A stretch of 64,000 nt of DNA from Dendronalium phyllosphericum CENA369 (GTDB taxonomy: Bacteria > Cyanobacteriota > Cyanobacteriia > Cyanobacteriales > Nostocaceae), in contig NZ_JAECZA010000214.1 of assembly GCF_016056275.1 (NCBI RefSeq), forward strand, positions 33,897 through 97,896, given 5' to 3'. Both the position numbers and the translations under genes were made by a program. This document shows positions 16,153 through 24,662 of this stretch, piece by piece. The notes under the pieces were generated by a model, which saw only the letters and a list, made by a program, of their open reading frames with translations, was not told where the DNA came from and made no database searches. Within the stretch, counting starts at the first letter, position 1. Each line of letters begins with the position of its first letter.

Positions 16153-16550
16153 TACTCGATAGTCAATAGTTAATAGTCAACCGCCAATAGTCATAAAAAA
16201 CTGACAACTGACAAGGGACAATTAACAGGTGTGCGAGATTATACTAGATTTTTTTGCAAAAGTCAAGCTATAGCTTGCTAGGATTGAATTTTTGTAACTT
16301 AATTGACCAAGGAGGCTCTGTGCGGAGGGGCGGAAGGGCAGAGGGGCGGAGGGGAATAAAGACTACCATATAGAAATTAATTACTCTTTTCTCCCCCAGC
16401 TCTTCTTAAGGACTTCCAGAAATTAAATTATCCAATCTTCAGAGCGAAGATGATAATCCGATTCTTTCTCCCCCAGCTTCCCCAGCCACCCCAGCTCCCC
16501 CAGCTTCAAAAGCGACTGGACATTTATTTATTTGGAATTCCCTTTATCTC
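16153..16550. other. Intergenic region scpB-ispD with purine-rich repeat copy 2
   Basis: This 398-nt spacer contains CAACTGA-type heptanucleotide repeats near 16200, the second copy of the dispersed element also found at 10650-10740 (about 16322-16410), and C-rich CCCCAGC repeats near 16470-16510. No gene is supported; the short open frame at 16450-16701 overlaps ispD and the repeats. Confidence 0.65.
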
Positions 16551-17231
16551 TCACAAGCCTCGACTGCTGAGGATAAATTCTGCGATCGCTAAATCTTGGG
16601 GAGTGGTCACTTTTAAATTTGTCTCCTCACCTTCGATAATTCGGACTTCAATGCCGCACCTTTCAAATAAAGCAGCATCGTCAGTTACTTCCCAACCTTG
16701 ACGAAGACCCTCGGCGTGGCACTGTTTCAACAACTTGACATGAAATCCTTGGGGAGTTTGGGCAGCCCACAGTCGTTGTCGGTCGGGTGTACTTTGAATT
16801 ATGCCATTTTCATCAACAACTTTGATCGTGTCTTTCACAGGCACGGCGGCAATCAAACCAAGGCATTGGCGGATAGCTTGGGCACAAGAGTTGAGTAAAT
16901 CTGGCGTGACCAAACATCTGGCTCCGTCGTGAATCAACACTTGTTCTGCGGCAGCTGGCAAAGCCTGCAAGCCATTGTAAACAGATTCTTGACGAGTGGA
17001 GCCGCCGACAATCAATTCTACTCGTTTATTCAGCTTCAGGTCAGCGAGAATTGTTTTGAAGTCTGCCCAATCAGTGGGTTGGGAAATAATTCCGATCCAC
17101 TCAATGGAACTCGCCGCCGCCGCCTTGAGAGTCCAGGCAATAATTGGTTGCGATCGCACTTCAAGCAGGAGTTTATTGCGGTTACTCCCCATCCTTTTTC
17201 CTATTCCCGCAGCTGGAATTAGTAAATACAC
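16551..17231 (-). CDS. ispD: 2-C-methyl-D-erythritol 4-phosphate cytidylyltransferase
   Basis: IspD transfers CMP from CTP to MEP in the non-mevalonate isoprenoid pathway. Signatures are LIPAAGIGKRMGSNRNK near the N terminus, LIHDGARCLVT and VPVKDTIK, and the ETNLKVTTPQDLAIAE end. The GTG at 17231, which gives MYLLIPAAG and follows a TGAGGA ribosome binding site, is preferred to the longer TTG start at 17243. Length about 226 residues, normal for the family. Its product feeds carotenoid and chlorophyll phytyl synthesis. Confidence 0.93.
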   Translation of the reverse strand: MYLLIPAAGIGKRMGSNRNKLLLEVRSQPIIAWTLKAAAASSIEWIGIISQPTDWADFKTILADLKLNKRVELIVGGSTRQESVYNGLQALPAAAEQVLIHDGARCLVTPDLLNSCAQAIRQCLGLIAAVPVKDTIKVVDENGIIQSTPDRQRLWAAQTPQGFHVKLLKQCHAEGLRQGWEVTDDAALFERCGIEVRIIEGEETNLKVTTPQDLAIAEFILSSRGL

Positions 17232-17409
17232 AGAATTCCTCAATCATGAAATCGGGGACAGGGGATTGGGAATTAGGGACTAGGAAATTTTTTTGATACC
17301 TAATCCTAATTTTTCTTAATCTTTAATTCCCAATACCCGATACCCAATACCCAATCCCTAATACCTATATTCCCCTAAAATAGGGAGCGAGTACGCGTCA
17401 ATAAATATT

Positions 17410-18369
17410 ATGCGAGTAGTAGCCCTTGTACCTGGCGGAATTGGCGATCAAATCCTCTTCTTTCCGACTCTAGATGACCTGAAGCGCTATTACCCGAACG
17501 CTCAGATAGATGTCGTTGTTGAACCCCGATCAAAGGCTGCCTACCGGGTGAGCAAGTCGGTTCACGAGGTACTGACCTTCGATTTCAAAGACCGTAATAG
17601 TATGGCTGATTGGGGCAACTTAGTCGGCTCGATTCGCGATCGCGAGTATGATGTCGCCATTATTGTTGGGCAAAGCTGGTTGCTGGGTCTTTTACTCTGG
17701 TTGACAGGAATTCCCAAACGCATTGGTTACGAAGGCAAAGGAGCGATGTTTCTCACCGATCCCGTGCCATTCAAACCATCCCAGAATGCAGCGGCAGCAT
17801 ACCACGACTTGCTGCAACCACTAAATATTAAGACTCCTTCCCCAGAGTTAACACTGAATGTACCAAAACCAGATATTGAATGGGCACAAACAGAACAAAA
17901 ACGGTTAGGGGTGAACGAAACAGGCTATATCTTAATTCAGGACGGTTCTAACAATGCGTCCCTGACTAAAAGTCTGGATACAATCTATCCCGTGAAGAAT
18001 TGGCAGCAAATTCTTCAGGACTTTCAATACAAGCAACCAGATTTGCCTGTAGTAATCGTTAAAGAAGCTGACAACGAGCAGTTTGTGCGATCGCTTTTGG
18101 AGTTTTCTCCAGAACTCAAAGTAACTGCTCCAGATGATATCGGTAAGTTGGCTGCTTTTATAGCTGGGGCAAATTTGATGTTGTCTACAGACAGTGCGCC
18201 TCTGTATCTAAGTGTAGCTGTGCAAACCTATACCATTGCTTTATTTGGCCCCACAGAACCAGCAAAATTGTTGCCCAAAAACGATAGATTCCTTGCCATT
18301 CAATCCCCCACAGGTAAAGTGGCAGATATTCCACCCATAACAGTTTTGGAGAAAATCTGGGGTAGCTAA
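17410..18369 (+). CDS. Glycosyltransferase family 9 (heptosyltransferase-like)
   Basis: The 319-residue GT-B protein starts MRVVALVPGGIGDQILFFPTL, the signature of GT9 ADP-heptose:LPS heptosyltransferases. It also has VVVEPRSKAAYR, DVAIIVGQSWL and ADNEQFV, with the C-terminal nucleotide-sugar region LMLSTDSAPLYLSVAVQTYTIALFGPT. Cyanobacteria generally lack classical heptose cores, so the donor and acceptor are uncertain. Cytoplasmic or membrane-associated. It lies divergent from ispD. Confidence 0.85.
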   Translation: MRVVALVPGGIGDQILFFPTLDDLKRYYPNAQIDVVVEPRSKAAYRVSKSVHEVLTFDFKDRNSMADWGNLVGSIRDREYDVAIIVGQSWLLGLLLWLTGIPKRIGYEGKGAMFLTDPVPFKPSQNAAAAYHDLLQPLNIKTPSPELTLNVPKPDIEWAQTEQKRLGVNETGYILIQDGSNNASLTKSLDTIYPVKNWQQILQDFQYKQPDLPVVIVKEADNEQFVRSLLEFSPELKVTAPDDIGKLAAFIAGANLMLSTDSAPLYLSVAVQTYTIALFGPTEPAKLLPKNDRFLAIQSPTGKVADIPPITVLEKIWGS

Positions 18370-19031
18370 ACTAGCTGGGTAAGTGTGTTTGTAGTCAAGA
18401 CATTAAGTCCTCAAATATTCAATCACTAAAATGCTTACCCTTGGAGTGACACTCCTATAGATTGAGCCACAATTACAGCTCTAATCTAAAAGTGAATAAC
18501 TTTGAATCTTGGTGCTATTACCACCTTAAATCCGCTAACCTTGGCGGATTTTGGCTTTTTCATAAAAAATTAACTAAGCCCTTAATCAGTAATCTCGTGT
18601 CCTATTAAAGAGCGATCGTTAAGATCCAGAGGCAAACAATTTTCGGAGTTTCTGCATATATTTCGTTTAATTATCACTAAAATTAGTCGAACTTAATATT
18701 ACTAATTCGCAAAATGATTGCGACAACTCGAACTCGCAAAAGTCGATGCAAGTAAATTTTTCATACTTATGCCACTTGCTACTCCGCAAGTAGTAAATCA
18801 ATATTTATTGTACAGATGTTAGTTTCTCCAAATTTGTGGGAAGAATACAGCTTGGATTACTTAGCTGATGTGCGTTTAATCTAGTCTGTTGAAATGAAAG
18901 CCAGAACAAGAGTAGACTCCTTGCAAAAGTTGATTTTGCACTTTTGTAGAGAAAGGGGCACAAAATACTAGTGTTTCGTGCTTTCTAATTTAGGAAATCA
19001 TCACCTGATGAGATATCAAAAGGAAGAACAA
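18370..19031. other. 662-nt intergenic region
   Basis: This holds a probable terminator at 18528-18560, an AT-rich stretch, and near 18922-18948 the short inverted repeat TGCAAAAGT...ACTTTTGTA within AGTAGACTCCTTGCAAAAGT, which resembles the end of a mobile intergenic element. No coding frame is supported here. Confidence 0.5.
18528..18560 (+). terminator. Probable terminator downstream of the GT9 gene
   Basis: AAATCCGC and GCGGATTT form an 8-bp stem followed by TGGCTTTTT. It lies about 160 nt after the GT9 stop codon, so it may end that transcript or a separate short RNA. Confidence 0.75.
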
Positions 19032-19796
19032 ATGGTGATTTATTTACATAACTTTATTATCAGTCGAAAACGTTATATACAGATTGAAAGTCAGCCTCAT
19101 CATATCACTGGTATCTTTAAAACGCTTCTCAACTCCAAGAATAAGCATGGCTGTGAATTAACCAATATTCACAGTGCTTATTATAAATGTGAAGAAGAAG
19201 GAACAGTAACTTTTTATCAAGCATACAAAACTGAGACAGATAATCCAGGAATTTGGACTTATGTTGTATATGAATGTCCAGCAGGCAAGGAACAAGTTTT
19301 CTGGGATTTCAAAATTGCGACTGACATAAAGCCACTAAAAAAACTCATAAGTGGCCAGAAACTTACTCAACTAACCGTAAATATCAAAGATTATTTGAAT
19401 TGGAAATCTCAAGAAGATGAATATCTTGATATTAAACTACCTTCTGAGTGGAATACACGAGCGGGAAGAGAAATTGCTAGCTTAATTTTAGAAGAATTAA
19501 AGGCTTTAAAAGCGTCATCTGTTTTTGCAGAAGAGGTAGGAAAAGAATATATAAAAGCAGTTATTAACGACTTTATTCAAGCTGCACAAGAAGTTTTGCA
19601 AACAAAAGGTACAGCAAAAGACTTTGAAACAGTTCAATACAACGTATTGAAGAAAATTAAAAGTGATGAAATAGCTAATTTAATCATTAAATATAATAAC
19701 TACCGGATATGGCAAGCTGCTTTACCCAGTAAATCAAAAGCAGTTGAACATGCATTCAATACTGCATTAAGTCTGATCTGCCGCATGAAGTCGTAG
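19032..19796 (+). CDS. Hypothetical protein, unknown family
   Basis: I do not recognise this protein. The ATG at 19032 is preferred to the GTG at 18978 because AGGAAG lies 5 nt upstream; it gives 254 residues starting MVIYLHNFIIS. The N-terminal half is beta-rich with Tyr and Trp (GIWTYVVYECPAGKEQVFWDF), the C-terminal half helical and Lys/Glu-rich. There are no membrane segments or catalytic motifs. The codons are AT-rich compared with neighbours. Its stop codon (TAG, 19794-19796) lies inside a dispersed palindromic repeat, so the C terminus may have been altered by repeat insertion. Confidence 0.65.
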   Translation: MVIYLHNFIISRKRYIQIESQPHHITGIFKTLLNSKNKHGCELTNIHSAYYKCEEEGTVTFYQAYKTETDNPGIWTYVVYECPAGKEQVFWDFKIATDIKPLKKLISGQKLTQLTVNIKDYLNWKSQEDEYLDIKLPSEWNTRAGREIASLILEELKALKASSVFAEEVGKEYIKAVINDFIQAAQEVLQTKGTAKDFETVQYNVLKKIKSDEIANLIIKYNNYRIWQAALPSKSKAVEHAFNTALSLICRMKS

Positions 19797-19885
19797 AGAC
19801 GCGATTAACCCTTGTCTGTACAAGAGTCAGTTCTCGTAGAGATGCGATTATACTCTTACGAGCCTCTACGCGTCTCTACAAGAGT
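19790..19885. repeat. Dispersed palindromic repeat, copy 2 (inverted) with a partial second copy
   Basis: GTCGTAGAGACGCGATTAAC to CTTGTCTGTACAAG is the reverse complement of the element at 9095-9131 with about one difference. A second related piece follows (CGTAGAGATGCGATTATAC to CCTCTACGCGTCTCTACAAG, about 19834-19883). The first piece contains the stop codon of the upstream gene. Confidence 0.8.
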
Positions 19886-19901
19886 CATCTGCGTTACTAT
19901 T

Positions 19902-20402
19902 TCAAAATATCTCAAACAGCGCATCATCTAATTCGTAACCCAGCATTTGTGCCATAGATTTCAGCCGCGATGAACTGGGGATATCTTGTTGTTTGAGCCA
20001 ATCACTTAAAACAAAAATTTTGTGCATCAAAAAGATTTCTAAAGCTTCGGGATTGTACTGAATACCTTCTTTGGAACTAAATTGGTGCGGTACAAGCATG
20101 GCAGTGTAACGAGCCAATTCTCCAGTTTTCCAATCGAGTAAAAATGGCAACCAGGGATATTTGGCATCCAAACGGACGAACCACAGCCGCAATTCTGGAA
20201 TTTCTGAAAGTTCGCGGGGATCGCCAGGTTCTAGTGGATAGTCGATATCAAAGCGCAACTGCTGTTCGTAGGAAACGATTCCCTGTTGCAACAGTTGCTC
20301 AATTACCGTTAATGCAGGCGAAAGATCCAGATTATTAATGGAGTCAGTATTGAGTGCGATCGCGATTGTCATTGACTCAGCAGCCACTTTCTTTATGCTC
20401 AA
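19902..20402 (-). CDS. CRR6-family NdhI maturation factor
   Basis: The 166-residue protein matches the CRR6/DUF1817 family. Signatures are EQQLRFDIDYPLEPGDPREL, LRLWFVRLDAKYPWLPFLLD and GELARYTAMLVPHQFS, then YNPEALEIFLMHKIFVL. In chloroplasts and cyanobacteria CRR6 assists assembly of the NdhI-containing hydrophilic arm of NDH-1. It is a soluble cytoplasmic protein. Identification is from memory of the family; the conserved central block is strong. The start may be M11 rather than M1. Confidence 0.8.
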   Translation of the reverse strand: MSIKKVAAESMTIAIALNTDSINNLDLSPALTVIEQLLQQGIVSYEQQLRFDIDYPLEPGDPRELSEIPELRLWFVRLDAKYPWLPFLLDWKTGELARYTAMLVPHQFSSKEGIQYNPEALEIFLMHKIFVLSDWLKQQDIPSSSRLKSMAQMLGYELDDALFEIF

Positions 20403-20875
20403 CAGTAGGATTGAGAATCAACAGTACCAGCTTTCAGCAATAGATGCCACATTTACGGACAGCAAAATAGAAGCAGATGTTCTCACGCCTTAATATATTT
20501 ACCAAAATGTCGTAAAACAGCAGTCACCGTCTACTTTCGAGTGGTATCGCCATTAATTACAAAACGTTAACGCGACTACAAACTTAACTTAACATTCAAT
20601 TTGTGGGTGTTCCCTCTAGTCAAGACAACACCCGCCCTAAGGTGGACATTTTTAACGATTTTAAGTTAAAGTTGTAATGAGTTTGTTTTAGATTAGGGTG
20701 TGGCAAAAAACCGCCAACAAGCTACCACAATCGCTACCTTAGACTATGAATTTTGCCGCGATCGCTAGCAACAACGCAGTTAGAAGTGGCATGGCGGCAT
20801 GTAATGTCCTTGCAGATTAAAGAATTGATAAACATTAAAACGGGAAAATTCTCCCAATAGTTAAAAAAGTTAACT
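20403..20875. other. Divergent intergenic region upstream of the Fur-family gene
   Basis: This 473-nt region contains GGGTGTT (20605-20611) and AACACCC (20637-20643), which can form a hairpin with a 25-nt loop, and a CTTAACTTAACATTC stretch near 20583. No short coding frame is supported. The region directly before the ATG at 20876 is AT-rich (TTAAAAAAGTTAACT) and could hold an autoregulatory Fur-family box, but I cannot define one. Confidence 0.45.
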
Positions 20876-21325
20876 ATGCAAAAACCAGCAATATCTACAA
20901 AACCAATTCGTTCTTTAGAAGATGCCCTTGAGCGGTGTCAAATGCTGGGTATGCGCGTCAGTCGCCAGCGCCGCTTTATCCTAGAACTGTTGTGGCAAGC
21001 TAACGAACACCTTTCTGCCAGAGAAATTTACGATCGCCTGAACCATCAAGGTAAAGACATTGGTCACACCTCTGTTTATCAGAACCTAGAAGCCTTATCC
21101 AGTCAAGGCATAATCGAGTGTATCGAACGCTGCAACGGTCGTTTATACGGCAATATCAGTGATTCTCACAGCCATGTCAATTGTATTGATACCGATCAAA
21201 TCCTTGACGTGCATGTAGAACTACCAGAAGAGTTTATTCGTCAAGTTGAAGAACAAACTGGAGTACGGATTACTGAATATACTATTAACTTTTATGGCTA
21301 TCGCAATTCACCAGAAAAGCCATAA
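20876..21325 (+). CDS. Fur-family regulator, FurC/PerR type
   Basis: The 149-residue regulator has a winged-helix domain (RVSRQRRFILELLWQANEHLSAREIYDRL...GHTSVYQNLEAL, about 28-78) and a dimerisation/metal domain with SDSHSHVNCID. The two CxxC structural zinc motifs typical of Fur and Zur are absent. The N terminus and overall sequence agree with the cyanobacterial FurC (PerR) branch rather than FurA or Zur. PerR proteins sense peroxide through Fe-catalysed His oxidation. It stands alone and convergent to the NTPase gene. Confidence 0.82.
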   Translation: MQKPAISTKPIRSLEDALERCQMLGMRVSRQRRFILELLWQANEHLSAREIYDRLNHQGKDIGHTSVYQNLEALSSQGIIECIERCNGRLYGNISDSHSHVNCIDTDQILDVHVELPEEFIRQVEEQTGVRITEYTINFYGYRNSPEKP

Positions 21326-21393
21326 CTGTTGTTTGTCAGTTGTCAGTTGTCAGTGGCAAATGGCTATTACAATTGACAACTAGCAACCAACAA

Positions 21394-24300
21394 TTATTCA
21401 CCGCCATAATCGCCAGGATGAACGCCAAAAACTGTCTCATCTTCAGGCTCATCATCGTATAAATCTATTGGCGAAATCGGTTCGCCTTCTAAACTTTCAA
21501 TTAGCTTCATCTTAGAAGTATTGTTAATCCAAAGGTCTGTACTGGTTGTAGCATTATTGACACTGAGGAGAGATTGCTGCGATAGCAAACTTTTTAGCGT
21601 TTGAAATTGCTCTAAAGAGAACAAAGCACCATTAAGGGTAGCAATTTCTCTATCAGCGTCAGAGAGGATAGCATCAAATAAACAGGCGTTGGTAAGATTG
21701 GCGCTTTGAAGATTCACTTTCGTGAGGTTAGCGCCAGTAAGGTTAGCACCGATGAGATTCGCATCACTGAGGTTAGCGCCAGTGAGGTTAGCATTAGTGA
21801 GGTTAGCACCGATGAGATTAGCACCACTGAGGTTAGCGCCTGCTAAGTTTGCCTCCATTAACGCTGCATCTGCTAAATTGGTTTGTCCTAGATTAGCCCC
21901 AGTTAATATGACTTGCGACAAAAATGCTTTTGAGAGGTTAAGTCCCGCTAGAGAGCGCGAGTGTATTCGCTTTGTAAAAGTGCTACTAGATAAGACAGCT
22001 GCTTTAGAAATTATTACCAGCACAGCTTCTGGATAAAACTCTCCCAAGTTGCTTGGATTACCGCAAGGGGAAAATGGAACTTTTATTTCTCGGTAGCAAG
22101 CACTCAGTAATAAAAATACATTCACTCCGACATTGACATTTACCTGCTCAACATTCACAGGATTTTGCAATTTGTGAAAATTAGTTAAGGCTTTGTGTGC
22201 TATTCCCTCATCTAACCAACGACCTTGACAATACGCACGCCAGAAAGACTCAAGACGTTGCAATAAAACTTCCCAGGAATCGCTGCTTTGCTTGCGCCAT
22301 AACGTTGCGATCGCTAATTCTTCAATTTCCTGACTGAGAATGCCATAACCGAGTAAATTGTAGAGGTGTTGGGCAACACTATGACAATCAAGGATAAAAG
22401 TTAGCGTTCCGTAAGCATCTTCTTGACGTTGAGCCAGAATTTGCAATTGATTAGCAATAGCTTCAGCACAGAGATATTCTCCCAATTTGGGGTGAGAGAA
22501 TTCTATCTTGGTTGTCATCTGTTGCATTTGACAACTAACCACTGCCGACTGACTACTGACAAAAGAGCGAAAATAGAACGCTGGTAAAGTATTTGATTCT
22601 TGAGGCAAAATAACTTGATGGCGATCGCTTTGCAAAATTTGTAAGGCGATTGTTTGCATGTGCTCGATTAAATCTTGGGGATGGCGACCAGAAAGTAGGT
22701 TTGCGATCGCTTCTTGAGTATGATGGATATGAGCCGACCCCGACCGCAGTAACATTGCCTTGATGCCGTCCGTTAAGGGATAGCCCAACAACCAGCGACT
22801 CAGACGATAATAAATTTCCCACATTAAAGCAGAACTATTTTTTTGTTGACTATCAGCAGCTAATTGCAAGATTTCCTCATCTAGTAATCCGTCACGATGT
22901 AAAACACCCAACAAATAAAGCATCAGGGGTTGACGGACAAGTGCAGAAAGTTGCGGGAAATTAGGTTTGCTAGCAAATAGCCCTGCCTGTTTTAAAAATG
23001 TAAAGAAATTTTGAGCAATGGGCAATGATTGCACTGTCGCCCACTGTTGAAACCATTGCTTTAGCTGTTCCGCCTCTAATGGCTGGATAACGATTCGTCG
23101 CAATTGCAGCGGTATCTCTGGGACAATTTCTTGTAAAGTCGTAGTTTGACTGGTCAATACAATCTTGTGTCGGCGTTCGGATTGAAATTTAAGTAACTGC
23201 TGAATAAAAACTGCTTTTGCCCTTTTGCCTTGACTAGAAGAAGGTAATTCGTCCAAACCATCAAGTAACAACAGACACCGAGGACGATCTTGCTCCAGCC
23301 AATTACCCAAGTTGATGTCAAAATTCCTAGGAAAAGCAGAATTCAAGGTTTCTATAAAAGTGCTGCCATACTTAATATCCCGTAGTCGAATGATGATTGG
23401 CATCCAATTAGGGTAAAGTTCTCGCGCCAACTGTGCAGCCCAGATTTGGCAGAAACTCGTTTTGCCACCACCAGATTCTGACTCAACGACAGCAATCGTT
23501 TCCAAATCAGTTAATTGTTGCTGCGCCCATGTCCCTAAATCCATAGGTGAGGCAGTTTTTTTCTCTGTCTTGGCACTACTTTCTACTATCGGCAACCCAG
23601 TAAGAGGAACATAGATATCCTTGAGAGCAAATGATTCCATCAGCAACGGCGTACTGAGATTTTGCAGCAAACTAGCTCGATAATTTTGCCGATACAAGTC
23701 AATTTTGTCGCCCACTTTCTCAGTAACAGATATCCCTAGCAGTCCGGGTTCTGGGCTATAGCTATTACTCGCGGCGAAGTTGGTAGGCAATAAACTCCCT
23801 ACCCGGAAAAATTTTTGCAGTTGAGCTAAAGGCGGAGCATTCTGGGCAATAACTAACAGTACATATCCGGGAAGTGCGTGTGTCAAACGCTGCGTTAGCA
23901 GTTTAGCTTCCAGTTCCTCAGCACCATTAGCAACAAACCAAGCTACAGCAGCATTATTCATCTGTTGCACTAGTAAAGAATCTGCGACCAATGTCAGTGC
24001 TTGTTCAGCTTGAGTGTCAGTTAGTTTACCTGGACTGAGGGTTTTCAATAACCCGTGCAGTTGAGCATCTTGGAGAATCAGTTTGCCGACTCCCTCTTTG
24101 ACTATTTTTGGTTGCGAGGGTATCATCGCTCGGTTGAGCCAAGGTCTTTGCAGGCGTTCTTCACAATCTATAACTTGCCGCAGTGCTTGCAGATAGGCAA
24201 TTTGAAACGCTAGCCACGTACCTTCGTTGCGTTTTAAGGCTTTTTTTTGGCTGAGACTACGTAATAAACTTTCAGTCAGTGAAGCAATTAAAGGAATTTC

Positions 24301-24492
24301 TTCTCCAACAACACTTAAAGGTAGTTCTAAAACTTCTGCTAGGGTACAGATGTCGAGCGGCATGAGGCTTTTGACTTCCATATCTTGAGCAATACGGTAG
24401 GCAATACCTGCCAATTGCCCAGATGAAAACCCACTAGTTTGATTAATTTCGATATGGCGTTCTGTCAACCAATGCCGAATATTCAAGTTCAT
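21394..24492 (-). CDS. STAND/NACHT-like NTPase with C-terminal pentapeptide repeats
   Basis: The 1032-residue protein has an N-terminal helical region of unknown family (about 1-320) with a ...WFVANGAEELEAK... segment, a P-loop (SESGGGKTS, about 338-346), a Walker B LLLLDGLDE (about 407-415) and downstream arginine/helical regions of NACHT type (IVLTSQTT, PLEAEQLKQWFQQW). About 20 A(N/D)L pentapeptides follow (848-945), with an acidic tail. The first Walker A Gly is Ser. The arrangement sensor/effector-NTPase-repeat is that of bacterial STAND proteins, several of which work in antiphage defence. No adjacent effector gene is present. Residues about 645-665 come from an intergenic repeat. Confidence 0.85.
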   Translation of the reverse strand: MNLNIRHWLTERHIEINQTSGFSSGQLAGIAYRIAQDMEVKSLMPLDICTLAEVLELPLSVVGEEIPLIASLTESLLRSLSQKKALKRNEGTWLAFQIAYLQALRQVIDCEERLQRPWLNRAMIPSQPKIVKEGVGKLILQDAQLHGLLKTLSPGKLTDTQAEQALTLVADSLLVQQMNNAAVAWFVANGAEELEAKLLTQRLTHALPGYVLLVIAQNAPPLAQLQKFFRVGSLLPTNFAASNSYSPEPGLLGISVTEKVGDKIDLYRQNYRASLLQNLSTPLLMESFALKDIYVPLTGLPIVESSAKTEKKTASPMDLGTWAQQQLTDLETIAVVESESGGGKTSFCQIWAAQLARELYPNWMPIIIRLRDIKYGSTFIETLNSAFPRNFDINLGNWLEQDRPRCLLLLDGLDELPSSSQGKRAKAVFIQQLLKFQSERRHKIVLTSQTTTLQEIVPEIPLQLRRIVIQPLEAEQLKQWFQQWATVQSLPIAQNFFTFLKQAGLFASKPNFPQLSALVRQPLMLYLLGVLHRDGLLDEEILQLAADSQQKNSSALMWEIYYRLSRWLLGYPLTDGIKAMLLRSGSAHIHHTQEAIANLLSGRHPQDLIEHMQTIALQILQSDRHQVILPQESNTLPAFYFRSFVSSQSAVVSCQMQQMTTKIEFSHPKLGEYLCAEAIANQLQILAQRQEDAYGTLTFILDCHSVAQHLYNLLGYGILSQEIEELAIATLWRKQSSDSWEVLLQRLESFWRAYCQGRWLDEGIAHKALTNFHKLQNPVNVEQVNVNVGVNVFLLLSACYREIKVPFSPCGNPSNLGEFYPEAVLVIISKAAVLSSSTFTKRIHSRSLAGLNLSKAFLSQVILTGANLGQTNLADAALMEANLAGANLSGANLIGANLTNANLTGANLSDANLIGANLTGANLTKVNLQSANLTNACLFDAILSDADREIATLNGALFSLEQFQTLKSLLSQQSLLSVNNATTSTDLWINNTSKMKLIESLEGEPISPIDLYDDEPEDETVFGVHPGDYGGE
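22518..22563 (-). repeat. Heptanucleotide-type repeat inside the NTPase gene
   Basis: The coding strand reads TTTGTCAGTAGTCAGTCGGC followed by AGTGGTTAGTTGTCAAATG. This is the GTCAGTNG word family that otherwise occurs between genes in this window (for example at 21335 and 44405). It is in frame and encodes the low-complexity stretch FVSSQSAVVSCQM. Confidence 0.7.
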
Positions 24493-24662
24493 TTAATTAC
24501 ATGGTGAATACCTGCTTATGGCAATTATCTTCCATTTATCAGTTTGCGAAAACAGGTAACAATAGGGAGGACTATGCCTAGGACTTGCAAATAAAAAACA
24601 TCTTTTTGTCATTATTGGCTGCAAACAACTGCAAGCGGGATACTCATTTATTGAAGCTAACT

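Noticed and set aside
20583..20600. Pho box upstream of the Fur-family gene (CTTAACTTAACATTC)
   Set aside because: Only two words with wrong spacing; the 11-nt periodicity seen at phoD is absent.
21722..22036. 104-residue plus-strand frame rich in Arg-Leu-Ala
   Set aside because: It is the antisense of the pentapeptide-coding part of the NTPase gene, a common artefact of such repeats.
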